DNA of 64,000 nt from Ruminiclostridium cellobioparum DSM 1351 = ATCC 15832 (GCF_000621505.1 NZ_JHYD01000030.1:45980-109979); one strand, 5' to 3'. Positions 1-9,248 are shown, counted from the first letter of the stretch. Notes: a model not told the origin generated them from the letters alone. Translations and numbers: made by a program.

Positions 1-10
1 AAGTTAATTT

Positions 11-325
11 AATTTTTGCTTTACCTGTGTAATTTTTTTATATCAACTGGTAACTTCCGTACTAACTTCATGCAATAAGGACGCACCCAAAACAGTTACG
101 AAAATTGTATCGCCTCATTTAAAACGGTTTTGCCGTCGCTCAAACTCGACATCCTGTCTTGATTTGAAGCTCAAAGCAACGTCCTGTTGCTTTGCCGGCA
201 AAACCGCTTTATCTTCGTCGACAATTTACCGCAACTGTTTTTAACCGTGCATCTTATTTCATGAAGTTGTACTCGCGTACCAGTTGATTCTGATTAAATC
301 AATCTGTAAAAGCAAAAACAAAATT
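11..325. repeat. Long fold-back (imperfect inverted repeat) element
   Basis: No gene is visible in the first 523 bases. About 315 of them form a fold-back. The left arm (about 11-136) matches the reverse complement of the right arm (about 199-325) in blocks: TTTTTGCTTT, CAACTGGTA, AACTTCATG, AACAGTT, AAATTGT and CGGTTTTGCCG. The centre carries a small hairpin (AAAGCAAC/GTTGCTTT) and two diverged direct copies of GCTCAAA...TCCTGT. It lies downstream of the response-regulator gene. It may be a MITE-like insertion or a structured intergenic repeat; I cannot tell which. Confidence 0.6.
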
Positions 326-523
326 TCAATTAGCATAACAGGTTAATTTAATCTTCTCTCCCTTTTATAAAGTTGTTTCTATCTTGAAATACAGCTTCAA
401 ACCAGGCTCTCCATTGATGGATACCCACCTCTCGCACATTTTTGAAGCGATCTTCAAGTATTGCAATATTATTACAACTGTAAGCAGATAAGTTAAAACC
501 GGCACAACACACATAGTTTTATG

Positions 524-1936
524 CTATTCTTTGTGCCTGAATTGTCCGGGCGTTACTCCGGTGGTTTTCTTAAAAACTCTGATAAAGTAAAAATAGTCCG
601 AATATCCGCATTTTGCAGCTATTTCGCCCTGGGAGTATTCCGTCTTCTGCAGAAGTTCCTTTGCATAATTCATTCTCATTTTAGTAATATAATCGGTGAA
701 GGTCATTCCCAGCTCTTTTCTGAAAAGCTGACTTATATAGTTTGGATTGATGACAAAATCCTGGGCCAGACTTCTGATGGATATATCCTTGAAAAAGTTT
801 TGATTTATGTAATTGATGATCTTCTTAAAATACTCATTGCGTACTTCATCTGTAAGAACATTAATGTTAGTTCCCATAAATCCCGTAATTTTTTCTTTTA
901 TATATTCAACCATGGTATACATATCTATAAATAAATAACATAAATCATCAAAGTTATAGACATATTCCTCATAACAGTCCTCGCCCAGATTTCTGATGCT
1001 GAATTTAACATAGCCGTTGAAAATATTCATGGCATGCTTTATTGACAGCCTGCCGTCAACAGCGTTTCTGTAAAAATTGTCCAGATGCCTGACCAGCTCG
1101 CTTAAATCCATCTTCGTAAAAGCATTTTCATATTTTGCCATTAAAGTCTCAATATCAATATTATTACCGTTAATTCCGTTAGTAATTTTTCTGGTACCGG
1201 TGGTGAAAAACTGATATGCCAGTGTAAAGGCCTCGTCTATGTATTTCCTCATGCTAAATGCGGAGTACGTTCCTTCGTATATTCCCACACCCTTGACCCC
1301 TTCCGGAATTGCTTCAATACTATGGGCTATGCTGCTGAAGTCCTCGTATTTTCCAATATAAATTGTTTTATTGCTTCCCGTCTTTATAGCGGTATATTGC
1401 TTATTTTCAATGGTGAGCTCCTTACCTATGGAAGCAACAATAACAATCTTGTCACCTTCGGCTATTCCATTGGATGTGAAGTATGAGTCCAACTGGTGCC
1501 GGGCTTCGGAGGTTTCCTCCTCCAGCAGCGGAATTATGTCGGGCTTTTCTTTTCTTCCGCCATTGATAAGTATTTTGGCGGCCTTCCTGAGAACTTTGGT
1601 GATCTCTTCATCATCAAAGGGTTTCAGGCAATAGCCCACGGCCCCGTAGTCAAGAGCTTTTCTGGCATATGCAAATTCCGCATATCCGCTTATAACAACA
1701 AACAGAATATCCTTGTGTATTGCCTGGACGTTTTTGATAAGCTCAAGTCCGCTCATGCCCGGCATCCGAATGTCGGTAAAAACAAGGTCCGGTTTTATCC
1801 GGCAAATCTTCTCGTAGGCCTCAACACCGTCCCTGGCACTGCCCGCAACTTCAAAGCCGCAGCTGTTCCAATCAGTGCCCATAAGCAGGCTTTTAACAAT
1901 AAACTCCTCATCATCAACAATCAAAACCTTATACAT
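524..1936 (-). CDS. Response regulator with C-terminal AraC-type DNA-binding domain (YesN-like)
   Basis: A 470-residue cytoplasmic response regulator. The receiver domain (about 1-120) begins MYKVLIVDDEE and contains the expected phosphoacceptor Asp55 in TDIRMPGMSG. The last 100 residues are a double helix-turn-helix AraC/XylS domain (SIRSLAQDFVINPNYISQLF, then GEIAAKCGYSDYFYFIRVFK). The middle is a linker of unknown fold. I start it at the ATG at 1936, which has GGAGGG just upstream and gives the canonical receiver N-terminus. An in-frame ATG at 1963 directly abuts the kinase stop codon but adds only nine unlikely residues. It is the partner of the sensor kinase just upstream, and the pair probably controls the adjacent uronide operon, as YesMN-type systems do for pectin genes. 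Confidence 0.9.
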   Translation of the reverse strand: MYKVLIVDDEEFIVKSLLMGTDWNSCGFEVAGSARDGVEAYEKICRIKPDLVFTDIRMPGMSGLELIKNVQAIHKDILFVVISGYAEFAYARKALDYGAVGYCLKPFDDEEITKVLRKAAKILINGGRKEKPDIIPLLEEETSEARHQLDSYFTSNGIAEGDKIVIVASIGKELTIENKQYTAIKTGSNKTIYIGKYEDFSSIAHSIEAIPEGVKGVGIYEGTYSAFSMRKYIDEAFTLAYQFFTTGTRKITNGINGNNIDIETLMAKYENAFTKMDLSELVRHLDNFYRNAVDGRLSIKHAMNIFNGYVKFSIRNLGEDCYEEYVYNFDDLCYLFIDMYTMVEYIKEKITGFMGTNINVLTDEVRNEYFKKIINYINQNFFKDISIRSLAQDFVINPNYISQLFRKELGMTFTDYITKMRMNYAKELLQKTEYSQGEIAAKCGYSDYFYFIRVFKKTTGVTPGQFRHKE

Positions 1937-1963
1937 ACACCCTCCGTCTCCTCTATCACACAT

Positions 1964-3763
1964 TTAAACCCCTATCCCCGGAATGGTAATTGTGACTCTT
2001 GTGCCCTCACCTTTCCTGCTTTCAATATTCAATCCAAATTGGATTCCGTATGTAAGCTTCAACCTGTTATTTACATTATATATGCCTATGCTGTCACCCA
2101 TGGTTCTGTCCTGTTTTTGTTCAGACAAAATATGAGGAGATTCGGCCAGTTTGGCTTTTATTCTGTCAAGCTTTGCCTGATCTATTCCCAGTCCGTTGTC
2201 CTCCACCCATATGAGAAGCTTGCCGTCTTCAAACTTACTTCCCACCCATAGAATACCCTTGTCTCTTTTTGGTTCAATCCCATGGTAGATGGCATTTTCC
2301 ACCAGGGGCTGCAAAATCATTTTGAGAATATCTGCATCCAGTGTCCTCTCCTCAAAATCAAAGTTGGCTTCAAGTCTGCTGCCGAATCTTATTATATGTA
2401 TCTGAATGTAAGCACGGATAATGTTGATTTCATCGTTCAGCTTCACAATATTTGACCCGTTTGCACTATACCGGAATATAAGCGCCAGCGCCTTTGACAT
2501 CTCATACAGTTTGTCCACACCCTCTTCAAGAGATATGCCCTTCATAACCTCCAGCGTGTTATACAGGAAATGGGGATTTATCTGGCTTCTCAAATATGCA
2601 AGCTCGGCCTTGTCCTTCTGCAGTTCCACCTCGTAGAGCTTTGAGCTGGTTTCAAACAGACGCCTGGTCAGGTTATTTATTTCATTCATCATACTGTTAA
2701 ACTCATATTCCAGAATGTTTATTTCCGAGCTTCCCTCAAGTTTTACCTTCTTCCTCAGATCCTTTATACTTCCTGATTTAATATTGTTCATAAAGAATAT
2801 GAGCTTCTGAATGGGCTTTGTAATATTATTTATTGTGAAAAAGAATAAAAGACATATTATAATTATGGACATGGAAAAAATTTTAAGTATTCTGGCCCTT
2901 GTTTGATCAATCTCCGAAAACAACTGTTTTTCCTGAACAAAGCTTACTATTTTGCCCTCGATTTCAGGAATATTACTCATATTAACAATGTATTTGTACC
3001 CGTTTATTTCAATAATCTGCTGGGAGGAACTGTTTTTCTGGTTGAACAGCAAATCCTTGATCCCCTGGTTGTTGTTAATGCCCAGCGGGTCTTTAGGTGC
3101 ATACAGCATCCCGTTTTTATCCATCAGGTAATATTTGATTTCGGTATTGTTTGATATTTTGTTTATTTCATTAAAAATGGAATTTAGATCAACCATTATT
3201 GAGGCAAAGCCAAGCTTTTTGGCAAAAGATTCGGAATCGTAGGAGGAGTAAAAGTACATCCCGAACATGAAGAACATTTTACTGTCCTTATTGAATATAT
3301 TCAGCTTTTCAAAGCCGGTATTATAGATTTTCCCATCGTCGGGAACCGACTTCATAAGATCCCGTACAACATCATAATTGCCGTTCATTGTAAAGTATTT
3401 TCCGTTCTCACCGATTATGGCAATATCAAATATGTCCTTCTTGATATTTACCATGTTACCTGCCATAACCGTCAGGGCCTGTCCTGCAGTGTAGGAATCC
3501 ATCAGGGAATTGCTTGAATATATTTTTTGTGTATTTGTATCATATCCGATATTCTGCAGGATGCTTCTCAATTCCTGTGTGTATCTTGCAACACTATACT
3601 GGATGGTTGAAGTCATTTCGGCGGTATAATTCTTATTTTTTCTTACCATTATATCCGAAATGCTATAGTAAGACTGGGACAATATGGCTATCAATACAAT
3701 CAGAGTCAGCACTCCGTTAATTATAAGCTGCGTGGTAATGGGTAATTTTTTAAAAAACCTCAT
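1964..3763 (-). CDS. Sensor histidine kinase (YesM-like, Cache-HAMP-HisKA_7TM/LytS class)
   Basis: A 599-residue membrane sensor kinase. It has an N-terminal transmembrane helix (about 12-32), an extracytoplasmic Cache-like sensing region of about 260 residues, a second helix (about 293-315, SMSIIIICLLFFFTINNI), a HAMP linker, the His_kinase motif QINPHFLYNTLE (His about 398) and an ATPase domain with VENAIYHG (N box) and VEDNGLGI (G1). The PHFLYN motif places it in the YesM/LytS class. The start is the ATG at 3763 with GGGAGGG 5 bases upstream; a TTG four codons earlier lies inside that ribosome site. Its gene precedes and abuts the response regulator. The sensed ligand is probably a sugar, inferred only from position at the end of a carbohydrate operon. 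Confidence 0.9.
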   Translation of the reverse strand: MRFFKKLPITTQLIINGVLTLIVLIAILSQSYYSISDIMVRKNKNYTAEMTSTIQYSVARYTQELRSILQNIGYDTNTQKIYSSNSLMDSYTAGQALTVMAGNMVNIKKDIFDIAIIGENGKYFTMNGNYDVVRDLMKSVPDDGKIYNTGFEKLNIFNKDSKMFFMFGMYFYSSYDSESFAKKLGFASIMVDLNSIFNEINKISNNTEIKYYLMDKNGMLYAPKDPLGINNNQGIKDLLFNQKNSSSQQIIEINGYKYIVNMSNIPEIEGKIVSFVQEKQLFSEIDQTRARILKIFSMSIIIICLLFFFTINNITKPIQKLIFFMNNIKSGSIKDLRKKVKLEGSSEINILEYEFNSMMNEINNLTRRLFETSSKLYEVELQKDKAELAYLRSQINPHFLYNTLEVMKGISLEEGVDKLYEMSKALALIFRYSANGSNIVKLNDEINIIRAYIQIHIIRFGSRLEANFDFEERTLDADILKMILQPLVENAIYHGIEPKRDKGILWVGSKFEDGKLLIWVEDNGLGIDQAKLDRIKAKLAESPHILSEQKQDRTMGDSIGIYNVNNRLKLTYGIQFGLNIESRKGEGTRVTITIPGIGV

Positions 3764-3810
3764 ATTCCCTCCCAATGGGTAACTCAGTATTTATAACTTA
3801 TAACCTTTGC

Positions 3811-3853
3811 GCGTTTCAACGAGGCAAAGATGGAGGACATCTATTGCCTCGTT
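3811..3853. repeat. Leader hairpin, copy 1 (AACGAGGC family)
   Basis: A stem-loop with arms AACGAGGCAA/TTGCCTCGTT and an inner GATG/CATC stem, 48 bases upstream of the sensor-kinase start codon. The flank GCGTTTCAACGAGGC is identical to one at 14760-14774, which lies at the same distance from the GntR start. No T-run follows, so a simple terminator is unlikely. The stretch 3854-4005 shows nothing else. Confidence 0.6.
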
Positions 3854-4005
3854 ATGTTTAGTATATCATATCAGTTTAACAGAGTTTATTACAATGAATA
3901 TGTCAGCATAATTTTTCTTAACATTTATTGGGAGGGCATAAAAATATTGCTGCCTGTCAATGGGACAGCAATAAAAAACTTTATAGCCGGAGTGTGTTAT
4001 CAATA

Positions 4006-4959
4006 TCAGGCGACCCTAATTGACAGAGCCTTTGCAGGATTCTCGCAGGTCAATTTATTTATCTCCTGTCTTGATATGCCTGCATTAAGCATCTTAAATA
4101 TAAAATCATTGAGAATGTAGTCCAGTCCAATCATTCCGCCGTAGCTTGACAGGCGCTGGTTTGTGGTATCGAGACCAATCAGGATCTGTGAAGCGTATCC
4201 GGTACCAATAAGTTTCAGGAGCAATTCTATTTCTTTTTCATCACTGTGGTACTTAGGTCTTCCGATGGTGTCATACTCCAGAAAAACCCCGGCCTGAACC
4301 ATCTCAATATGAAAGGAGGGATCATAAAATGCACGGTCCAGGTGGCATAATATAATACCTGATGCAGGAACCTTTAAATCGGTAAGGAACCGTACCACGC
4401 TTAATGCATCATTTCTGTTCTCCATATGGCACATGACAGGTGCCCCCGTCAGCAGCGAAACTTCTGCTGCCGAGGAAAACAGTTTTTTGTGTTTATCGTC
4501 TACACCGTTCCCCTCAGCTGCCGTCTTAATAATTCCGGCCTTTGCCCCCGTCCTTAACAAGGGAGCTCCGGAGTCGCCGTCAGCAAACATTCCGATTTGC
4601 ATTTCGTCCAGGAACAGCTGTGTCAATTGGTTCTGACTTATTTTATAAATCCAATGGTCAGCTTCATAGAACACAAGTTTATGAAATCCGGTAGATGCAA
4701 TAATATTAACTCCCGAAGCTTGTGATGCCCTCATGAGATAATCGGCCATCCTTCCGCAGCCCACAGGCTGGGCATCCACAATGCCTCTCCCGCCCGACTC
4801 TTTGTACAGGAGCAGTTCCCGGGTCGACTTATCCAGGTCATCCATATATAATGCCCGGTTGATATCATAGGATTTGCCCCTTCGTATAAACAAATGCTCA
4901 TGACACTGGCAATAACCCAACTCATGCTGGTTTATACTGCCTGATACTGTTTGGATCAT
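4006..4959 (-). CDS. Phosphotriesterase-family metal hydrolase, probable sugar lactonase
   Basis: A 317-residue TIM-barrel amidohydrolase of the phosphotriesterase family. Binuclear metal ligands are visible in order: HEH in CQCHEHLF near the N-terminus, the Lys expected to be carbamylated in GIIKTAAE, His in VMCHME, His in LCHLDR and Asp in IGLDTT. Characterised relatives in Firmicutes (Lmo2620 type) hydrolyse phosphorylated sugar lactones rather than organophosphates. That role fits here, beside KDPG aldolase and sugar dehydrogenases. The gene is last in the catabolic run, 4 bases after the aldolase stop codon, so the two are probably translationally coupled. The precise substrate is inferred. 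A deacetylase or other hydrolase role is possible. Confidence 0.8.
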   Translation of the reverse strand: MIQTVSGSINQHELGYCQCHEHLFIRRGKSYDINRALYMDDLDKSTRELLLYKESGGRGIVDAQPVGCGRMADYLMRASQASGVNIIASTGFHKLVFYEADHWIYKISQNQLTQLFLDEMQIGMFADGDSGAPLLRTGAKAGIIKTAAEGNGVDDKHKKLFSSAAEVSLLTGAPVMCHMENRNDALSVVRFLTDLKVPASGIILCHLDRAFYDPSFHIEMVQAGVFLEYDTIGRPKYHSDEKEIELLLKLIGTGYASQILIGLDTTNQRLSSYGGMIGLDYILNDFIFKMLNAGISRQEINKLTCENPAKALSIRVA

Positions 4960-4963
4960 AAAA

Positions 4964-5608
4964 TCATTCCCTCGCCAGTTTGATTCTTTTAATAAATTCT
5001 TCAGCAGTCCGGGTTATTGCATCAAAATCACCTGTCCTGGCACCTGCTGTCAGACTGCCTCCTGCTCCCACAGCCACGGCTCCGGCCTTGATCCATTCTG
5101 CAACATTTTCAGCACTGACTCCCCCTGTAGGCATAAGCTGTGCATGGGGCAAAGGTCCCTTGATTGCTTTTATGATCTTAGGTCCGAACAATTCTCCGGG
5201 GAATATCTTCACAATTTCGGCACCTGCCTCCATACATTGCACCGTCTCCTTTATTGTCATTGCTCCCGGAATGTAAGCTATATTATATCTCCCGCATAAT
5301 TTCGCTGTTTCGGAATCGAAGCAGGGACTTACAATATATTGTGCTCCAGACAATATGGCTATTCTGGCAGTTTCCGAATCCAGCACTGTTCCTGCGCCGA
5401 TAAGTACTTTTGCAGCATCATAGCTGGCTGTCAACTCTTTAATTATACTTTCAGCACCCGGTACGGTAAAAGTTATTTCAATTGAAGTAACACCGCCCTT
5501 GACACAGGCTTCAATTATTTTTGAAGCCTCCCCGGCACTTTCTGCTCTTATGACGGCAACCAATCCGGCCTCTTTAATACTTTTGATAATTTCACTTTTT
5601 GTTTTCAT
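4964..5608 (-). CDS. eda: KDPG/KHG aldolase
   Basis: A 214-residue class I aldolase that cleaves 2-keto-3-deoxy-6-phosphogluconate to pyruvate and glyceraldehyde-3-phosphate, or 4-hydroxy-2-oxoglutarate to pyruvate and glyoxylate. The Schiff-base lysine is Lys134 in EIVKIFPGE. Glu44 (SIEITFTVPGA) and Arg21 (AVIRAE) are the other active-site residues of the family, and the phosphate-binding loop is MPTGGVSAEN. Length is normal. The ATG at 5608 follows GGAGGG and is preferred to one four codons upstream. It is the terminal carbon-carbon cleaving step expected for a uronate-derived 2-keto-3-deoxy acid. No KDG kinase gene is seen in the window, so either the kinase is elsewhere or the aldolase takes a different substrate. 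Confidence 0.92.
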   Translation of the reverse strand: MKTKSEIIKSIKEAGLVAVIRAESAGEASKIIEACVKGGVTSIEITFTVPGAESIIKELTASYDAAKVLIGAGTVLDSETARIAILSGAQYIVSPCFDSETAKLCGRYNIAYIPGAMTIKETVQCMEAGAEIVKIFPGELFGPKIIKAIKGPLPHAQLMPTGGVSAENVAEWIKAGAVAVGAGGSLTAGARTGDFDAITRTAEEFIKRIKLARE

Positions 5609-5633
5609 AATACCCTCCACATGTTACTGGAAT

Positions 5634-5677
5634 CTTTCAAGCCGCCAGCATGCAATTTACTCGAAACGGCTTGAAAG
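5634..5677. other. Intra-operon stem-loop
   Basis: A perfect 11-bp stem (CTTTCAAGCCG / CGGCTTGAAAG) with a 22-base loop lies between the hydroxyacid dehydrogenase stop and the aldolase start. It has no following T-run in the direction of transcription, so it more likely affects processing or stability of the polycistronic mRNA than termination. Confidence 0.6.
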
Positions 5678-5681
5678 TTAA

Positions 5682-6656
5682 CTATTTTTGTATATAACAC
5701 CCGTTTACAATAAAACGGCAGTCGTCCTTCCCTGACAGGATATCTATCACGTTCTGCGCCGACATCAGAGCCATCTTTTCAACTGCCTCACCGGTATGTG
5801 CTCCGGCATGGGGTGTTGCTATTACATTATTAAATTCAAACAGAGGGGATATTCCCGGAGGTTCCTTATCGAATGCATCCAGGCCCATCCCTCCGATTTT
5901 TCCCGATTTCAACCCGTCATATGCTGCCTGCTCATTTATGAGGCCGCCTCTTGAAGTATTAATAATAATTACTCCGTCCTTCATCCGGCTAATGGCATTT
6001 TCATTTATGATATTAAGAGTGTTTTCTGTAATTGGAAGATGTAAAGATATGAAATCAGACTGGCTTATTACTTCTTGCAAAGTACATTTCCTGATATTGT
6101 GTTCATTTGCAAAATTCTCATCAAAATAGGGATCATAGGCAAGGATATTCATTGAAAACCCCCTGGCGCGCAGTGCCACTGCTTTTCCTATGGCTCCGAG
6201 CCCAAGAATCCCCATTGTCTTTTTGAATATTTCCTTGCCGGAGGTTCTGGGCCATTTTTCAGTTTTAACCTGGGAATCCAGAAAGGTTATTTTCCTGGCA
6301 ACAGCTATCATCAGCCCTATTGCCATATCTGCAACCGATTCCGAGTTGGCGCCCGGTGTGTTTGTAACAAGGATACCTCTTTCTCCGGCCGCCCTGATAT
6401 CAACTCTTTCAAAACCGACTCCGTATCTGGAAATTACCTTTAAACTATCCGGAGCTTTTTTTATCACATTTTCAGTTATATAATCAAGACCCGCAATATA
6501 CCCGTCAACACCATCCAGCAGCGGAATCAGTTCTTCTTCGGTCAGCGGATGGCCATAGGGATTGAATACGACCTCATCGGCAAAATCCTCTATCAGCCTG
6601 ACAGCTTCAGAATTTTTATTGTTTCCTAATGAAGTCGGTGTAACCAAAATCTTCAT
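5682..6656 (-). CDS. D-isomer-specific 2-hydroxyacid dehydrogenase (SerA-like)
   Basis: A 324-residue NAD-dependent dehydrogenase of the phosphoglycerate dehydrogenase family. The Rossmann motif is GLGAIGKA. Catalytic residues are the Arg in INTSRGGLINE, the Glu in DAFDKEPP and the His in TPHAGAHT. The C-terminal ACT domain of biosynthetic SerA is missing, so a catabolic hydroxyacid or keto-acid step is more likely than serine synthesis. The start chosen is the ATG at 6656 (AAAAGGGTGAG upstream); an earlier ATG would overlap the preceding gene. It sits between the cupin isomerase and the KDPG aldolase in one operon. Substrate unknown. Confidence 0.85.
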   Translation of the reverse strand: MKILVTPTSLGNNKNSEAVRLIEDFADEVVFNPYGHPLTEEELIPLLDGVDGYIAGLDYITENVIKKAPDSLKVISRYGVGFERVDIRAAGERGILVTNTPGANSESVADMAIGLMIAVARKITFLDSQVKTEKWPRTSGKEIFKKTMGILGLGAIGKAVALRARGFSMNILAYDPYFDENFANEHNIRKCTLQEVISQSDFISLHLPITENTLNIINENAISRMKDGVIIINTSRGGLINEQAAYDGLKSGKIGGMGLDAFDKEPPGISPLFEFNNVIATPHAGAHTGEAVEKMALMSAQNVIDILSGKDDCRFIVNGCYIQK

Positions 6657-6682
6657 AAACTCACCCTTTTCATATTCAATTT

Positions 6683-7267
6683 TTAATCCCATTTTGGATT
6701 ATCACGGACTACAGGTACGCCGTTCTCTTCAACGACTATCTTTCTGTAGCCTTTTGTCTCGATGGTTTTATAATCATGTCCGGCGTCTGCTCTGAAGGTA
6801 AAGAAGGTAATAAAGGGTTCTTTTCCCGTATTGATACTTCTATGTGCATATCTCTGCGGAACGTAAACGACTTTTCCGGGGGTAAGTTCCTCCAGTTTCC
6901 AGTCCCCCTCCGGATTTTCCAGAAGCATATATCCCTTCCCGCTTAAACAATAATACACTTCGGCTGTTTCAAGAATACTGTGAAAATGTCCTTTTGTCAT
7001 GTAATATTCGTTGCCTACCTTTCCGGGGTAGGTAATGCTTGTGCCAAAAGCCAGATCTCCTGAATTTTCCGGAGCTCCCAGCTCATAAAATTCATATATT
7101 ACGGGATCATCTTTCTCCAAAACAGCTTTACATGCCCCGGTATCCGAGAACATATTTTTCATCTGGGACAGCTTTCTTTTGGTAGAGTTTTTAGTGCCGG
7201 ACAGCCCGTTAATCAAATCAAAATCAACAGTAAACGCCTGATCCCAGTTTGTCTCAATGTCATCCAT
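6683..7267 (-). CDS. Cupin-type (archaeal-type) glucose-6-phosphate isomerase
   Basis: A 194-residue single-cupin sugar-phosphate isomerase, unrelated to the usual bacterial phosphoglucose isomerase. The family motif GNEYYMTKGHFH is present. Metal ligands are the two His of GHFH, the Glu of ETAEVYYCLSG and the His of PQRYAHRSIN. Phosphate contacts are expected around GTSITYPG. The family interconverts glucose-6-phosphate and fructose-6-phosphate using a bound divalent metal. In a uronide operon the substrate may differ. The ATG at 7267 has AGGTGA upstream; an in-frame GTG three codons earlier is less likely. The gene follows the shikimate-dehydrogenase-like gene by 10 bases, so the two are coupled. 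Confidence 0.88.
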   Translation of the reverse strand: MDDIETNWDQAFTVDFDLINGLSGTKNSTKRKLSQMKNMFSDTGACKAVLEKDDPVIYEFYELGAPENSGDLAFGTSITYPGKVGNEYYMTKGHFHSILETAEVYYCLSGKGYMLLENPEGDWKLEELTPGKVVYVPQRYAHRSINTGKEPFITFFTFRADAGHDYKTIETKGYRKIVVEENGVPVVRDNPKWD

Positions 7268-7277
7268 ATATATCACC

Positions 7278-8216
7278 TCACCTTAAACTGTTTGCAAGTT
7301 TTTCCAGTCTTTCGAGTTTTTCACCTTTTATATCAACATGGAATACTTCTGATATAACCTGAGTCCAGCCATGTATAAAATAGATCCATCCGTCCTCAAT
7401 AAATAAATTGCGCTTTTCCTTTTGTTCCCCGGCCTGAACCATAAATTTCAGGTCACCGCGGTAATTGAGTTCCCATACAAGGCTGTTTTCAGGAAACAGG
7501 CATCCGTCGGTAAGAGGTGACCCTGGCCTGTCCTTGCCCAGCCCTGTCGCATTTATTATTAAAGAATATGGCTTCATATTTTTCATTACTTCATCGTTAT
7601 CCTTTGCTTCGGGGCATAAATAGTACTCCAGCTTTACGCCAGGGTGCATGCCGTCCAGCTTGGCTTTTGCAGAATCCAGCCTTTCCCGGCTTCTGTTGGT
7701 AATAATTATTTTGGAGGGAATATTATCCCCGTGTTCCTTTTTCATGAGATATGAACTTATGGCCAGGGCACTTCCGCCTGCTCCCATTATCAATACCTCG
7801 CCGCCATGCTCCTTCCAGAAGTTTTCTGGAATAAAGTTCTCCATGGCCAAACCGCTGGAAATAGGGTCCTTTGCATAACCTTCCAGCCTTCCGTCCTTTT
7901 TGGAGATGGAGGACAATTCTTCGAACATTTCGGCGTATGTATCAAGATATTCGAAGCTTCTTCTGGCGGCATTATATAAATCTAATTTATGGGTGGTGAC
8001 CAAAGCTCCAAGAGACAGTTTGTCGTTTTTGATAAACTCTACGGTATCACGGTATTTTTGCGGATCGGCATGAATTTCAATATCTATTCCCTTTATAACC
8101 GCATCCTTTAAACCAAGTTCCTCCGCCCATAGAGGAAAGACTTTCATAATAGATGATTTTGTTGTTGTAACGCCTATAAAATACATTGTAGGCTGCGTTG
8201 CGCTGGTAAATTCCAT
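7278..8216 (-). CDS. Shikimate dehydrogenase-like oxidoreductase, probably catabolic
   Basis: A 312-residue protein of the shikimate/quinate dehydrogenase family. The N-terminal substrate half retains the catalytic lysine (ALVTTHKLDLYNAA) and Asp (YAKDPISSG). The nucleotide-binding half has MGAGGSALA and the following ITNRSRERL segment. It is longer than typical AroE (about 270-290 residues) and lacks the classic NVTxPxK sequence, having LVTTHK instead. The ATG at 8216 (AGGAAGGCGG upstream) starts it at MEFTSATQP. Because it is embedded between uronyl hydrolase and cupin isomerase genes, I infer a role oxidising or reducing a cyclic polyol or sugar acid rather than aromatic biosynthesis. Confidence 0.78.
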   Translation of the reverse strand: MEFTSATQPTMYFIGVTTTKSSIMKVFPLWAEELGLKDAVIKGIDIEIHADPQKYRDTVEFIKNDKLSLGALVTTHKLDLYNAARRSFEYLDTYAEMFEELSSISKKDGRLEGYAKDPISSGLAMENFIPENFWKEHGGEVLIMGAGGSALAISSYLMKKEHGDNIPSKIIITNRSRERLDSAKAKLDGMHPGVKLEYYLCPEAKDNDEVMKNMKPYSLIINATGLGKDRPGSPLTDGCLFPENSLVWELNYRGDLKFMVQAGEQKEKRNLFIEDGWIYFIHGWTQVISEVFHVDIKGEKLERLEKLANSLR

Positions 8217-8266
8217 ATAAACCGCCTTCCTGTCTATAAATTTTATATATAAATTGTGGTTATATA

Positions 8267-9229
8267 TCAACGAGATTTGTAAAATTCCTGTGCCGCTGCC
8301 TCCATTAGCAGGAAGAAGGACTGCCCTTCGGCTGCTATCCCCGGTCTGTCAAAAAAAGGTGCACCACACACCCCCTGAACAAATCCGAGGTCGTCCACTT
8401 TGGCATGCGCAGCATTTCTCATGGTTTCTGCAAAGGTCAGGTACACATCGCCGAGCCAGCCGGCCTTCATTCCCCTGTAAATGGTATAAGCCGCCATCTG
8501 GGCCAGGTTGGTTTCTATAAAGGAATCCTTGTTGTTCAGGACATCATGAAAAAGTCCGTCTGTTCTCATATGGCCCAAACAGGAGTCCAGTACCGTTTTA
8601 ACAAAGTTTATCAGTTCATGCTTTTCGGCGTTAAATTCCTCAGGAAGCGTGGCAATAACTCTTGTGATCCCGGCCAGGGCCCATCCGTTTCCCACTCCCC
8701 AGCAGTCTCCTCTGGCAAAATCGTTTTTGCTCTCATCCCATATATGTGAAAACAACTTTTTTTCAGGATTAAAAAGAAGAGAGATATAGCCTTTAATTTG
8801 TTTCAGGGCCTCCTGATGATAGCCTGCGGCAGACAGGAAAGGAGGAGACATATAAAAGGAATCGACCCACATCTGTGGTTTTTCTATGACATGATATATT
8901 ATTCCGTCCCTGTTCCTTGGAGCCTTTTCCAACAACCAGTTTAAAAGTTTTTGTACTGCAGAGCCCAGTTCAGGGTCTTTGGTCACTTCCGAGGCATAGA
9001 GCACAGCTTCACCGATTCCGGCAGGATCGGTTACAGCCGATATATTTCCGATTGCTGCAAGCCTGCCGTCGGCAAGCTGGTTCAGCACTGCTGCTTTTGA
9101 CATCTGAATCACCAGCTCTTTTTCTCCCATTTCCAAAAATGCCTGTGCTGCTACTCCCTGCTCCCAGGAATATCTTTGCATACTCAAAAGAGCCTGTTTT
9201 ACTTTCCGGATTACACTATCATTTTCCAT
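8267..9229 (-). CDS. GH88/GH105-type unsaturated uronyl hydrolase
   Basis: A 320-residue (alpha/alpha)6-barrel protein with no signal peptide, so cytoplasmic. The family motifs WGVGNGW and MWVDSFYM are present; Asp123 in the latter corresponds to the catalytic acid of YteR-like enzymes. The family removes the terminal unsaturated uronic acid from oligosaccharides made by pectin or glycosaminoglycan lyases. This is the strongest clue to the imported substrate of the operon. The ATG has GGGAGG upstream. A 102-base spacer to the next upstream gene contains a small GC hairpin and a 16-base repeat. Confidence 0.85.
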   Translation of the reverse strand: MENDSVIRKVKQALLSMQRYSWEQGVAAQAFLEMGEKELVIQMSKAAVLNQLADGRLAAIGNISAVTDPAGIGEAVLYASEVTKDPELGSAVQKLLNWLLEKAPRNRDGIIYHVIEKPQMWVDSFYMSPPFLSAAGYHQEALKQIKGYISLLFNPEKKLFSHIWDESKNDFARGDCWGVGNGWALAGITRVIATLPEEFNAEKHELINFVKTVLDSCLGHMRTDGLFHDVLNNKDSFIETNLAQMAAYTIYRGMKAGWLGDVYLTFAETMRNAAHAKVDDLGFVQGVCGAPFFDRPGIAAEGQSFFLLMEAAAQEFYKSR

Positions 9230-9248
9230 ATTAACCTCCCAACCATAT

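Noticed and set aside
3801..3825. A catabolite-responsive element in TTGCGCGTTTCAACG
   Set aside because: Alignment to the cre consensus fails at the central CG spacing; the sequence is part of the leader hairpin shared with 14760-14837.
7278..8216. Calling the shikimate-dehydrogenase-like protein AroE
   Set aside because: The operon is for uronide breakdown, the protein is longer than AroE and the substrate motif is altered.
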